Part shown: positions 34,524 through 42,764 of the stretch, in pieces
How positions within the stretch are numbered: position 1 is the first letter of the stretch
How the letters are laid out: each line of letters opens with the position of its first letter
Source: Actinoallomurus purpureus
GTDB lineage: Bacteria; Actinomycetota; Actinomycetes; Streptosporangiales; Streptosporangiaceae
NCBI RefSeq assembly: GCF_024055795.1
Contig: NZ_JAMXMY010000011.1
Coordinates: 124,001 to 188,000, forward strand
Direction of reading: 5' to 3'
Length of the DNA stretch: 64,000 bases
The notes under the pieces: model-generated
What the model was told of the DNA's origin: nothing
Database searches by the model: none
Seen by the model: the letters and a program-made list of their open reading frames with translations, nothing else
Position numbers and translations under genes: made by a program

Positions 34524-34653
34524 AAGGAGAATGTGCGTTCTTCCGAACCTTCGCTCCCAGGGGGACGAATGAGCGAATCATGTACCGCGCGAATGGACAA
34601 CCATACGGTACCGTATGGCAATCCGGAACTCAAGCGGCCTACTGTTCCAGGCG
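34524..34653. repeat. 130-bp repeat, copy 2
   Basis: Counterpart of 29253-29382 at roughly 80% identity. It sits between the metalloprotease gene and the FAD-monooxygenase fragment. Apart from the palindrome listed separately and the repeat itself, the 34417-34710 interval shows no gene. Confidence 0.7.
34601..34618. promoter_or_regulatory. Perfect 18-bp palindrome upstream of the monooxygenase fragment
   Basis: CCATACGGTACCGTATGG is a perfect palindrome 93 bp before the ATG of the truncated monooxygenase. Its size and symmetry fit a TetR-type operator. The copy at 29331-29348 differs at one central base, which breaks the symmetry. Confidence 0.55.
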
Positions 34654-34710
34654 GCGTGCTGACAGCGGGATGCCGGTGGGATGACAGCGGCCCGGTCCAT
34701 CGTCGGCGTC

Positions 34711-34941
34711 ATGCATGAGACAGAGACCTATGTGCTCATCGCCGGAGCCGGCCCGACCGGCCTGACCCTGGCCTGTGACCTCGCCCGCCGTGGCGTCGGC
34801 TTCCGGATCGTCGACCGGGAGCCCTACACCGGATCGCGCGCCGCACCTGCAGCGGCCCCAATATCCGGATACGCATGGCGGGACGAGCATAGATCCCCGG
34901 CGTCCCCGGCGCCCCCCGCGCCGCGCGGCACGCCGGCATGA
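34711..34941 (+). pseudogene. Truncated FAD-dependent monooxygenase
   Basis: Starts MHETETYVLIAGAGPTGLTL and continues ACDLARRGVGFRIVDREP, the FAD-binding GxGxxG and following Glu/Asp-Arg of aromatic-ring hydroxylases (about 500 residues when complete). After about 45 residues the sequence (from SRAAPAAAPIS) loses similarity and the frame ends at 34941. It is a 5' fragment left by a deletion. An ATG at 34681 in the same frame would add 10 residues. Confidence 0.8.
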
Positions 34942-35057
34942 GACGCTCGGCGGATCTCTCAACTGCGCAGCGCGTGGGAGCCAGATCGTCGCAGGCCGGC
35001 TGTTCAACGAAGGTCGGGGAAGCGTTCGCCAGAGCGCGCCGGCCAGGCCGTACGGGG

Positions 35058-35456
35058 TCAGGCGGCGGCCGGTTCGGCATTCTCGTGGGCGTAGGTACGG
35101 ATCCAGGTGATCAGGCCGTCCCGGACTCTGGTGATCATCACGATGTCGGTGGTGAACAGGGCGTCGGTGGTGAACCTGCGGCCGTGCAGCCGATATTCGG
35201 TGATGACGACCTCGGCGTCGGCCGTCTCGTGGATGGTGACCTGGTCGATGCCGGTGAACTCCTGGATCTTCACCCCGGCGGCCAGGTGCGCCCGGAACGT
35301 CTCTCGCCCCACCTCGCGCACGGGCGCGCCGGGCGGTGCGGTCGGAGCCTCGAAGATCGCGTCTTCGGTGAACAGGTCGGCCATTTTCTCGGTGGGTCCC
35401 GTGGCGGTGAGGGACACCAGGGTTTCGATGACTGCGCGGGGGGCGATGGCGGGCAT
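35058..35456 (-). CDS. SnoaL-like (NTF2-fold) protein
   Basis: 132 residues with the NTF2/SnoaL cone-barrel pattern: AVIETLVSLTATGPTEKMAD, FTEDAIFEAP, VREVGRETFRAHLAAGVKIQ, DAEVVITEYRLHGR and RVRDGLITWIRTYAHENA. Members act as isomerases, dehydratases or ligand carriers; no catalytic dyad can be assigned. The ATG 35456 has AGAGGAG upstream. Two GGGGCG...CGCCCC-type operators lie 33-74 bp above the start, matching those upstream of the TetR/NmrA pair, so all three genes appear to be one regulon. Confidence 0.82.
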   Translation of the reverse strand: MPAIAPRAVIETLVSLTATGPTEKMADLFTEDAIFEAPTAPPGAPVREVGRETFRAHLAAGVKIQEFTGIDQVTIHETADAEVVITEYRLHGRRFTTDALFTTDIVMITRVRDGLITWIRTYAHENAEPAAA

Positions 35457-35488
35457 TGGCGTCTCCTCTTAGCTCGCGAACAGTAAGC

Positions 35489-35530
35489 GGGGCGCTTGCC
35501 CCGATTAGGAAGATACGGGGCGTGCGCCCC
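35489..35530. promoter_or_regulatory. Operator pair 1 for the 35.6-kb TetR regulator
   Basis: GGGGCGCTTGCCCC (35489-35502) and GGGGCGTGCGCCCC (35517-35530) have centres 28 bp apart. They lie directly upstream of the SnoaL-like gene. The same motif and spacing recur at 36256-36299. Confidence 0.75.
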
Positions 35531-35651
35531 GCTTGTCGAGGCGAGCCCAGGCTCGAACAGAGCCCGGCCGAACGGCCGACAGAGGACGTACGCGCTGCGG
35601 GGGCCGCTGCCAGCCCTCTTCGACTCGCCACCTCCCGCACGTGATCAGCGA

Positions 35652-36233
35652 TCAGGCAACCACCCGCAGGCCGTCGATGATGACCGTCAGGCCCAAGCCC
35701 TGAGAACCGGGCGGGAGACGCTGCTCCATGGCAAGCGCCCCCGCGATGATCGCGTGGAGCTCGTCCGCGTCGATGTCCGGCCGGACGGCTCCGGCCGCCT
35801 GCGCGCGGGAGAGGAGGACCGTCACGGCCTCCTGCAGGCCACGGCCGGCCTCGAGGACGTCGCCGACGTTCGACGGGTCGGTCAGCGCCGCCGAGACGGC
35901 GAGGTTGTGCCGCGACTCGGCGGCCAACTGCCGCAGGAAGGCGAAGAACGCCTGCCCCGGATCGGCGGCGTCGACGAACCCCCGCGCGGCCACCGTCAGC
36001 TCCTCCAACCGGTCGACGATGACCGCCTTGAGCAGCTCGTCCTTGGTCGGAAAATGACGGTGCACCGTGCCTGCGCCCACGCCCGCACGACGAGCAATGT
36101 CGTCGAGGCTGACCGACGGCCCCTCGGCGGCGAAGGCCTCGCGGGCGGCGGACAGGACCCGCTGCCTGTTCCGGAGCGCGTCCGCGCGCGGCGGCCTGCG
36201 TTTCCGGGCGTCGGCTGATGTGTCGTCCGGCAT
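35652..36233 (-). CDS. TetR-family regulator of the SnoaL/NmrA unit
   Basis: 193 residues. The HTH (about 20-65) reads RVLSAAREAFAAEGPSVSLD, then DIARRAGVGAGTVHRHFPTK and DELLKAVI, a textbook TetR signature. The C-terminal domain (EAVTVLLSRAQAAGAVRPDI, then DELHAIIAGALAME) belongs to the AcrR-type group with a SbtR-like C-terminus. It starts at ATG 36233. It is divergent from the NmrA gene across two operators, and the same operator pair stands upstream of the SnoaL gene, so it probably represses itself and both neighbours. The inducer is unknown; an electrophile or quinone would suit the NmrA oxidoreductase. Confidence 0.9.
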   Translation of the reverse strand: MPDDTSADARKRRPPRADALRNRQRVLSAAREAFAAEGPSVSLDDIARRAGVGAGTVHRHFPTKDELLKAVIVDRLEELTVAARGFVDAADPGQAFFAFLRQLAAESRHNLAVSAALTDPSNVGDVLEAGRGLQEAVTVLLSRAQAAGAVRPDIDADELHAIIAGALAMEQRLPPGSQGLGLTVIIDGLRVVA

Positions 36234-36255
36234 GACTCCCTCAGATCCGTTGTAA

Positions 36256-36299
36256 ACGGGGCGCTCGCCCCGTATATTCCTAACCGGGGCGCACGCCCC
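36256..36299. promoter_or_regulatory. Operator pair 2 for the 35.6-kb TetR regulator
   Basis: ACGGGGCGCTCGCCCCGT (36256-36273) and GGGGCGCACGCCCC (36286-36299) have centres 28 bp apart, the same distance as pair 1. They fill the TetR/NmrA divergent promoter. Confidence 0.78.
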
Positions 36300-36327
36300 A
36301 CTTTAGTCGACCCATGTGGGAGAGCTC

Positions 36328-37194
36328 ATGATCGTGGTAACCGGTGCGAACGGCCACTTCGGCCGCCTCGTCATCGACCGTCTCCTGGCGCGAATGCCGG
36401 CCGACGAGCTGGCCGTCAGCGTCCGCGACCCCGCCCAGTCGACCCGGCTCTCCGACCAGGGCGTCCGGGTACGGCGCGGGGACTTCGACCACCCCGAGAC
36501 GCTCCGCGACGCCTTCGCCGGGGCCTCAACGGTTTTGATCAACGCCACCAACTACGGCACCGCATCCGAGACGCGGGCCCGGCAGCAGGCGGCCGCCATC
36601 GACACCGCGCAAGCCGCCGGCGCCGGCCGCGTCGTGTTCACCAGCTGGCAGGACCTCGACCGCTGTCCACTCGACTTCATCAGCGACTTCACCGCGGCCG
36701 AGAAGCTGGTCGCCACATCTGGTGCCGGTTGGACGATCCTGCGCATGACGTTCGGGATGGCGGCATCCCTCGCCCGCGACGTCCGGTCCGCACAGGACAC
36801 CGGCACCCTCACCGCACCGGCCGGCGATGCCCGCGCCACCCCGGCGGCGGTCACGGATCTCGCAGAGGCGACCGCCAACGTCCTCATCGAGGAGGGGCAC
36901 GACGGGCGAACCTATGAGCTGACCGGCCCGAACTCGATCAACTGGCATGATCTGGCGTCTCTCGCGAGCACGCTGGCCGGTCGGGACATCCACTACCGCC
37001 CGACCTCGGAGGAAGAGTGCCGCGCCCAGTGGGCGGCGGCCGGGTGGCCGGCGCAGGCGATCGAGATGCTGATCGCCTACTACGCCGCCTTCCGCTCCGG
37101 ATGGGCCGGCACACCCCGCCCCGACCTGGCGGACCTGCTGCACAGACCGGCGACCTCCTCCCTCGACGCGGTCCGGCAGGCTCGACTCCCCTGA
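36328..37194 (+). CDS. NmrA-family NAD(P)-dependent oxidoreductase
   Basis: 288 residues of the atypical SDR (NmrA / QOR2) type. The Rossmann motif IVVTGANGHFGRLVIDRLLA (TGxxGxxG) is followed by AVSVRDP, whose Arg suggests NADPH. VVFTSWQDLDRCPLDF, then DFTAAEKLVATSGAGWTILR, are the usual substrate-face segments, and the C-terminal part contains EECRAQWAAAGWPAQAIEML. QOR2-like members reduce quinones or sense NADP redox state. ATG 36328 is chosen with GGGAG 5 nt upstream; a GTG at 36316 would add 4 residues. Expression is probably controlled by the TetR protein through operator pair 2. Confidence 0.87.
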   Translation: MIVVTGANGHFGRLVIDRLLARMPADELAVSVRDPAQSTRLSDQGVRVRRGDFDHPETLRDAFAGASTVLINATNYGTASETRARQQAAAIDTAQAAGAGRVVFTSWQDLDRCPLDFISDFTAAEKLVATSGAGWTILRMTFGMAASLARDVRSAQDTGTLTAPAGDARATPAAVTDLAEATANVLIEEGHDGRTYELTGPNSINWHDLASLASTLAGRDIHYRPTSEEECRAQWAAAGWPAQAIEMLIAYYAAFRSGWAGTPRPDLADLLHRPATSSLDAVRQARLP

Positions 37195-37221
37195 GGCCCA
37201 GACGGCGGGCGATCCGCTCTC

Positions 37222-38277
37222 TCACGAGTCCGAAGCCTCTTCGTCGGCCAGCGCGTCGGCGACGGTATGCGCCAGCTGAGCCTCCGTGGGCAACGCTGCC
37301 CGGACCTCCGCCGGCAGTGCGCCGTACTCATACGTGCTCACCGCCAGCGGCGAGCACATGGTCTTCAGAGTCAGGTCGACGACGGCGTCATTCCGCTGGG
37401 CGACGAGAAGGATGCCGATCGTCGGCTCGTCATGCACCGGGTCGCGAAGCTGCTGATCGATGGCGTTGACGTAGAACGTCAGCTTGCCGGCGGCCTCCGG
37501 AAGGAACTTGCCGATCTTCAGCTCGATGACGACGAAGCGGCGCAGACGGAAGTTGTAGAAGAGGAGGTCGCAGAAGAACTCGTCGCCATCGACCAGCAGG
37601 CAGTACTGCCGCCCGACGAACGCGAACCCCGTGCCGAGTTCCTGCAGGAAGTTGGCGATGTGCGCGACGAGCCGGTCTTCGAGGTCGCGCTCGTGCTTGG
37701 GCGCGTCGCCGATCCAGTCGATGATGTACGGGTCGCGGACCATCTGCTGGACGGCCTCACGCTGCTCCAGCGGCACGGTCTCGGCGAACGTCGTCGGCCC
37801 CGCACCGACGCGCTCATGGACCCGCGCCTTGATCATGTTGATGAGGATGTTCCGCGACCAGCCCTCCTCGACGACCCGGGCGGCGTAGAAGTCCCGGTCT
37901 GTGCGGTCATCGACCTGGTCGAGGAGCACAACGATATGGCCCCACGGAATTCTTCCAACAGCCTGTTGGAAGATCTCCGGCCACGCAGCGGCGAACGCCC
38001 GCATGTAGCGAAGGTTCGTCGGCGAGAACCCGCGAAGGTGCGGGTACGCGGTCTTCAGGTCCACGGAGAGACGTTGCACCACCTTGGCTCCCCAGCCCTT
38101 GTCGCGTTGGCGGTCGAGGATCAGGCGCCCGATGCGCCAGTAAAGCTCGATCATCTCCGCGTTGACGGCCAAGGCCGTGCGGAGGCGGGCCGTCGTGATC
38201 TCGCGCTTGATGTCGTCGAGCAGGTCGAGGTAGCCGTCTGGAATCGGGCCGTTCGTTGTCGATACGCGACGAGACAT
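37222..38277 (-). CDS. YhcG-like PD-(D/E)XK nuclease (DUF1016)
   Basis: 351 residues. The N-terminal DUF1016 domain (about 10-180) includes VNAEMIELYWRIGRLILDRQ and the conserved GFSPTNLRYMRAFAAAW. The C-terminal PD-(D/E)XK domain (about 190-335) has LVDGDEFFCDLLFYN for the catalytic Asp and RRFVVIELKIG for the ExK pair. YhcG-type proteins are often carried by genomic islands, and the biochemical role is poorly defined; a defence or repair role is possible. ATG 38277 is used; a GTG at 38283 adds two residues. It marks the right edge of the accessory block next to hutF. Confidence 0.87.
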   Translation of the reverse strand: MSRRVSTTNGPIPDGYLDLLDDIKREITTARLRTALAVNAEMIELYWRIGRLILDRQRDKGWGAKVVQRLSVDLKTAYPHLRGFSPTNLRYMRAFAAAWPEIFQQAVGRIPWGHIVVLLDQVDDRTDRDFYAARVVEEGWSRNILINMIKARVHERVGAGPTTFAETVPLEQREAVQQMVRDPYIIDWIGDAPKHERDLEDRLVAHIANFLQELGTGFAFVGRQYCLLVDGDEFFCDLLFYNFRLRRFVVIELKIGKFLPEAAGKLTFYVNAIDQQLRDPVHDEPTIGILLVAQRNDAVVDLTLKTMCSPLAVSTYEYGALPAEVRAALPTEAQLAHTVADALADEEASDS

Positions 38278-38336
38278 GTACACACCGTAGTGATCCGCGC
38301 TGACATCTCGCTCGGCGATTCGAAAGAACGAGCGAG

Positions 38337-39662
38337 TCAGCGGGTCACGCCGGCGATCGCGGCGGTCAGGGCGCGGGGGACGTCGTCGATGAGGCAGTGG
38401 TGGCCGTCGCGGACGATCTGCTTTCCGGAGACCATGACGTGGCGGACGTCGGCCGGGGAGGCGGCGAAGACGACCGACTCGGCGAGGTGGCCGGGGGCGG
38501 CGCCGGCCAGGCGTACGGAGTCCAGGTCGACGGTCACCAGGTCGGCGTACGAGCCGGGTTCGATGCGGCCCGCCTCGGGCCAGCCGAGCGCCGAGTGGCC
38601 GTTGCAGGTCGCGGCGGCCAGGAGCTCGCCGGCCGTCCAGTTGCCGCGCCTGCGGGTGTGGAGGCGTTCGTCGAGTTCGACCGCGCGGGCCTCCTCGAAC
38701 AGGTCGATCATCGCGTGCTGGTCGGAGCCGAGCGAGAGCGGAGACCCGGCCGCGACCAGCTCACGTGCGGGCCCGATGCCGTCGGCGAGGTCGCGTTCGG
38801 TGGTCGGGCACATGCACACGCCGCTCTGGCTGGCGCCGAGCAGGCCGATGTCGTCGGCGGTGAGGTGGGTGGCGTGGACGGCGACGGTCCGGCCGCCGAG
38901 CGCGCGTTGGTCGGCCAGCAGCCGGGTGGGCGTCACGCCGTACGTCTCCAGGCACGCCTCGTTCTCGGCGGGCTGCTCGGACAGGTGGACGTGCAGCGGC
39001 GCGCGGCGCTGCCGGGCCCACTGGGCGACGGTCCGGATCTGGTCGCCGGGGACGGCCCGTACGGAGTGGATGGCCGCGCCGATCCGCGCGTGGTCGTCGG
39101 CGCGCAGCTCCGAGACTCGTTCGGCCCACGCGTCGGCGGTGCCGTCGCCGAAGCGCAGCTGCGGGCCTTCCAGGTCCTTGCCGATGCCGCCGGTCAGGTA
39201 GCAGGCGTCGAGCAACGTGATCCGGATGCCTGCCTCGCGGGCGGCCTGCAGCAGGGCCTCGCCGAAGGCGTTCGGGTCGGCGTACGGGGTGCCGCCCGGG
39301 CCGTGGTGGAGGTAGTGGAACTCGCCGACGCAGCTGATCCCGGCCAGGGCCATCTCGGCGTACACCGCCCTGGCCAGCGCGAGGTAGGAGTCGGGGTCGA
39401 GCCGCGCCGCGACCTCGTACATGTGGGTGCGCCAGGTCCAGAAGTCGCCCCGGCCCGCCTGTACCCGTCCGCGCAGCGCCCGGTGGAACGCGTGGGAGTG
39501 CACGTCGGCCATGCCGGGCAGCGTGAGGCCGGGCAGGCGTTCGGCGTCCGGCGGCGCGGGCACTCCGGGGGTGACCCGGACGAGCCGCTCCCCCGCGATC
39601 TCGATGAGGACGTCGGCGGCGACGCGGTCGCCGAGCCAGGCGTGTTCGGCGTGCAGTCTCAT
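38337..39662 (-). CDS. hutF: N-formimidoylglutamate deiminase
   Basis: 441-residue amidohydrolase-superfamily enzyme that converts N-formimidoyl-L-glutamate to N-formyl-L-glutamate plus ammonia, in the HutF branch of histidine degradation. Motifs: LPGMADVHSHAFHRALRGR (HxH), LHVHLSEQPAENE (third metal His), AVHATHLTADDI (His) and LGSDQHAMIDLFEE (metal Asp and active-site residues). It ends the hutH-hutU-M20-hutF run. Its ATG overlaps the stop of the M20 gene by 4 bp (ATGA), giving coupled translation. hutI, the expected next gene, is 10 kb away. Confidence 0.95.
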   Translation of the reverse strand: MRLHAEHAWLGDRVAADVLIEIAGERLVRVTPGVPAPPDAERLPGLTLPGMADVHSHAFHRALRGRVQAGRGDFWTWRTHMYEVAARLDPDSYLALARAVYAEMALAGISCVGEFHYLHHGPGGTPYADPNAFGEALLQAAREAGIRITLLDACYLTGGIGKDLEGPQLRFGDGTADAWAERVSELRADDHARIGAAIHSVRAVPGDQIRTVAQWARQRRAPLHVHLSEQPAENEACLETYGVTPTRLLADQRALGGRTVAVHATHLTADDIGLLGASQSGVCMCPTTERDLADGIGPARELVAAGSPLSLGSDQHAMIDLFEEARAVELDERLHTRRRGNWTAGELLAAATCNGHSALGWPEAGRIEPGSYADLVTVDLDSVRLAGAAPGHLAESVVFAASPADVRHVMVSGKQIVRDGHHCLIDDVPRALTAAIAGVTR

Positions 39663-40858
39663 GAGGTGATCAGATTCTCCAGGACGGCGGCGAGCGCCTC
39701 GACCCCGGCGAGGCAGTCGCCGGTCTCGGCGTGCTCCTCGGGCGCGTGCGAGACGCCCGTGGGGTTACGGACGAACAGCATCGCGGTGGGGACGTGCGCC
39801 GACAGGATGCCCGCGTCGTGCCCGGCGCCGGTCGGCAGGACGGGCGCTCCGCCGAGCGTCGTGACGAGCCGGTCGCGCAGTTCGGTGCGGAAGTCCACGA
39901 CCTCGGTGTAGGACTCCTCGGCCAGGGTCACCCCGACGCCGTGCTCGCCGGCGGCCTTCTCGGCGGCGGCGCGGATGTCCGCGACGGTCGCGCGGACGGC
40001 GGCGTCGTCCGGCGCCCTGGTGTCGAGCCAGGCCTGGACGGCGGACGGGATCGCGTTGACGCCGTTCGGAGTGACGCGGACCTTGCCCATGGTCGCGACC
40101 GCCTCGTGCCGGGCGGCGGCGTCGCGGGCGGCCAGCACGGTGTGCGCGAACGGCAGCATGGGGTCCCGGCGGTCCGGCAAGAGCGTGGTGCCCGCGTGGT
40201 TGCCCTGGCCGGTGAAGTCGAACCGCCAGCGCCCGTGCGGCCAGATCGCGCTCGCCACCCCGACGGGCGTCTGGAGGGCCCGGCCCTGCTCGACGTGGAG
40301 CTCGACGAAGCAGCCGATGCCGGCGAGGAGATCGGGGTCGGGTCCGATCGCCTCGGGGTCGTGTCCGTCGGCGGCCATGGCGTCGGCCCACGTCACGCCG
40401 TCGCCGTCGCGCAGGCCACGTGCCCGTACCGGGTCGATGGCGCCGGTCAGCAGGCGGGAGCCGAGGCAGGCGACACCGAACCGGGCGCCCTCCTCCTCGG
40501 CGAAGACGGCGACGCCGAGCGGCCGGGCCGGGGCCACGCCGCGCTCGCGCAGGAGGTCGATCGCGGCGAGCGCCGACACGACGCCGAGCGGCCCGTCGAA
40601 CGCACCGCCGTCGGGCACCGAGTCCAGGTGGCTGCCGGTCAGCACGGCGTCCCGGCGAGCGGCGCCTCCGGGAACGTCCCACCAGGCGAAGAGGTTGCCG
40701 TTGCGGTCCTGCTCGAGGGTCAGCCCCCGGCGGTGCGCCTCCTCGGTGAACCAGGCGCGGCACTCCCGGTCGGCCGCCGTCCAGGAGAACCGCCGGTGGC
40801 CACCCCCGGAGACATGCCCGATCGGGAGCAGGTCCCGCCACATCGCTTCATAGCGCAT
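39659..40858 (-). CDS. M20-family amidohydrolase of the hut operon (allantoate amidohydrolase-like)
   Basis: 399 residues of the beta-ureidopropionase/allantoate-amidohydrolase branch of M20. Motifs: LTGSHLDSVPDGGAFDGPLG (metal His and Asp), VAVFAEEEGARFG (Glu pair), FVELHVEQGRALQ and DFTGQGNHAGTT. Genes of this kind are often annotated as allantoate amidohydrolase, but its place between hutU and hutF suggests it handles N-formylglutamate or a related hut intermediate; this is inference from operon position. It starts at ATG 40858. Its stop overlaps the hutF start. Confidence 0.85.
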   Translation of the reverse strand: MRYEAMWRDLLPIGHVSGGGHRRFSWTAADRECRAWFTEEAHRRGLTLEQDRNGNLFAWWDVPGGAARRDAVLTGSHLDSVPDGGAFDGPLGVVSALAAIDLLRERGVAPARPLGVAVFAEEEGARFGVACLGSRLLTGAIDPVRARGLRDGDGVTWADAMAADGHDPEAIGPDPDLLAGIGCFVELHVEQGRALQTPVGVASAIWPHGRWRFDFTGQGNHAGTTLLPDRRDPMLPFAHTVLAARDAAARHEAVATMGKVRVTPNGVNAIPSAVQAWLDTRAPDDAAVRATVADIRAAAEKAAGEHGVGVTLAEESYTEVVDFRTELRDRLVTTLGGAPVLPTGAGHDAGILSAHVPTAMLFVRNPTGVSHAPEEHAETGDCLAGVEALAAVLENLITS

Positions 40859-40879
40859 TGCCTCTCCTCACGCAGGCGC

Positions 40880-40922
40880 CGCTCCGCTCACCATCCCATG
40901 CCGACGGGAGGCGAGCGGAGCG
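40880..40922 (-). other. Intercistronic stem-loop between hutU and the M20 gene
   Basis: CGCTCCGCTC (40880-40889) pairs with GAGCGGAGCG (40913-40922) across a 23-nt loop, in the 75-bp gap between the two genes. It could stabilise the processed upstream mRNA or weaken read-through. Confidence 0.4.
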
Positions 40923-40933
40923 CAGGGATCGGT

Positions 40934-42586
40934 CTACTGCTCGTTCATCGGGACGCGGACGCCGCGCTCGGCCGCGACGTCGGCGGCGCGGTCGTACCCG
41001 GCGTCGACGTGCCGGATGACGCCCATCCCCGGGTCGTTGGTCAGCACCCGCTCCAGCTTCTGCGCCGCGAGCGGTGTGCCGTCGGCGACCGACACCTGCC
41101 CGGCGTGGATGGACCGGCCGATGCCGACGCCGCCGCCGTGGTGGATCGACACCCACGACGCGCCCGACGAGGCGTTGACCAGGGCGTTCAGCAGTGGCCA
41201 GTCGGCGATCGCGTCGGAGCCGTCGGCCATGCCCTCGGTCTCGCGGTACGGCGAGGCGACGCTGCCGGAGTCGAGGTGGTCGCGGCCGATGACGATCGGG
41301 GCGCTGATCTCACCGGTCTCGACCAGCTTGTTGAACTCCAGGCCGGCCCGGTCGCGTTCGCCGTAGCCGAGCCAGCAGATCCGCGCGGGCAGGCCCTGGA
41401 AGTGCACCTTCTCCTGCGCCATGCGGATCCAGCGGGAGAGGGGCTCGTTCTCGGGGAACAGGTCGAGGATCGCCTTGTCCGTACGGGCGATGTCCTTCGG
41501 GTCACCGGACAGCGCCGCCCAGCGGAACGGGCCCTTGCCCTCGCAGAACAGCGGCCGGATGTAGGCGGGGACGAAGCCGGGGAAGTCGAACGCGCGGGAG
41601 TACCCGGCGAGCTGCGCCTCACCGCGGATGGAGTTGCCGTAGTCGAAGACCTCCGCGCCGGCGTCCTGGAAGCCGACCATGGCCTCGACGTGCGTGGCCA
41701 TCGACTCGCGTGCCCGGGTGGTGAAGCCCTCGGGGTCCTTGGCACGCTTGTCGGCCATGTCCTCGAAGGCGACGCCGCGCGGCAGGTAGCTCAGCGGGTC
41801 GTGCGCCGACGTCTGGTCCGTGACGACGTCGATCGGCGCGCCCGTCTCCAGCAGCCGCGGCACGATGTCGGCGGCGTTGCCGAGCAGGCCGATGGACAGC
41901 GGACGCCGGGCGTCGCGGGCCTCCACGGCCAGCCGCAGCGCCTCGTCGAGGTCGTCCACGCGCACGTCGCAGTACCGGTGCTCGACACGGCGGTCGATGC
42001 GGGAGGGGTCACACTCGACGCAGATCGCGACGCCGCCGTTCATGGTGACGGCGAGCGGCTGCGCGCCGCCCATGCCGCCGAGCCCGGCGGTGAGCGTGAT
42101 GGTGCCGGCGAGGGAGCCGCCGAACCGCTTGGCGGCCACCGCCGCGAACGTCTCGTACGTGCCCTGCAGGATGCCCTGGGTGCCGATGTAGATCCACGAC
42201 CCGGCGGTCATCTGGCCGTACATCGTGAGTCCGAGCGCCTCGAGCCGCCGGAACTCCTCCCACGTCGCCCACTGCGGCACGAGGTTGGAGTTGGCGATGA
42301 GCACGCGCGGCGCCCACTCGTGGGTGCGCATGACACCGACCGGCTTGCCGGACTGCACGAGCAGCGTCTCGTCGGCCTCGAGGGAGCGCAGCGAGCGGGC
42401 CATCGCGTCGAAGGCGTCCCACGAGCGCGCCGCCCGGCCGGATCCCCCGTACACGATGAGCTCGTCGGGGTGCTCGGCCACCTCCGGGTCGAGGTTGTTC
42501 ATGAGCATGCGCAGGGCGGCCTCCTGCTGCCAGCCCTTGGCGCTGAGCGTCGTACCGCGCGGGGCGCGGACGGGGCGAGGACCCAT
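40934..42586 (-). CDS. hutU: Urocanate hydratase
   Basis: 550-residue NAD-dependent enzyme that converts urocanate to imidazolonepropionate, the second step of histidine degradation. Motifs: [55 protein letters not shown], the NAD-site [16 protein letters not shown], and near the C-terminus [22 protein letters not shown] 42586 is preferred because AAGGAG sits 9 nt upstream; the ATG at 42595 directly abuts that site. The operon is hutH, hutU, M20, hutF. An unusual 160-bp hairpin separates it from hutH. Confidence 0.96.
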   Translation of the reverse strand: MGPRPVRAPRGTTLSAKGWQQEAALRMLMNNLDPEVAEHPDELIVYGGSGRAARSWDAFDAMARSLRSLEADETLLVQSGKPVGVMRTHEWAPRVLIANSNLVPQWATWEEFRRLEALGLTMYGQMTAGSWIYIGTQGILQGTYETFAAVAAKRFGGSLAGTITLTAGLGGMGGAQPLAVTMNGGVAICVECDPSRIDRRVEHRYCDVRVDDLDEALRLAVEARDARRPLSIGLLGNAADIVPRLLETGAPIDVVTDQTSAHDPLSYLPRGVAFEDMADKRAKDPEGFTTRARESMATHVEAMVGFQDAGAEVFDYGNSIRGEAQLAGYSRAFDFPGFVPAYIRPLFCEGKGPFRWAALSGDPKDIARTDKAILDLFPENEPLSRWIRMAQEKVHFQGLPARICWLGYGERDRAGLEFNKLVETGEISAPIVIGRDHLDSGSVASPYRETEGMADGSDAIADWPLLNALVNASSGASWVSIHHGGGVGIGRSIHAGQVSVADGTPLAAQKLERVLTNDPGMGVIRHVDAGYDRAADVAAERGVRVPMNEQ

Positions 42587-42604
42587 GGTGTGCATCTCCT
42601 TCGA

Positions 42605-42764
42605 GGGGGTGTCCGGTGGATCTTGTTCGTAGCGAGCGGCGTCCAGAGTGTGCCTCGCAAGGCGGAGGAGGGAGGCAGCCTGGTGTTGGCTGCCGACCGA
42701 CGACAACGCCGCGAGGCGCGCTCTGGACGCCGCGCAGCCGGACGGAGATCCACCGGACACCCCC
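42605..42764. repeat. 160-bp nested inverted repeat between hutH and hutU
   Basis: Perfect outer arms of 18 bp (GGGGGTGTCCGGTGGATC at 42605-42622, complement at 42747-42764) enclose 23-bp arms with two mismatches (42636-42658 and 42711-42733) and an inner GGCAGCC/GGCTGCC stem (42674-42680 and 42688-42694). The right outer arm ends on the first base of the hutH stop codon. It is transcribed within the hut mRNA. It may be a MITE or an attenuation/processing structure. Confidence 0.75.
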
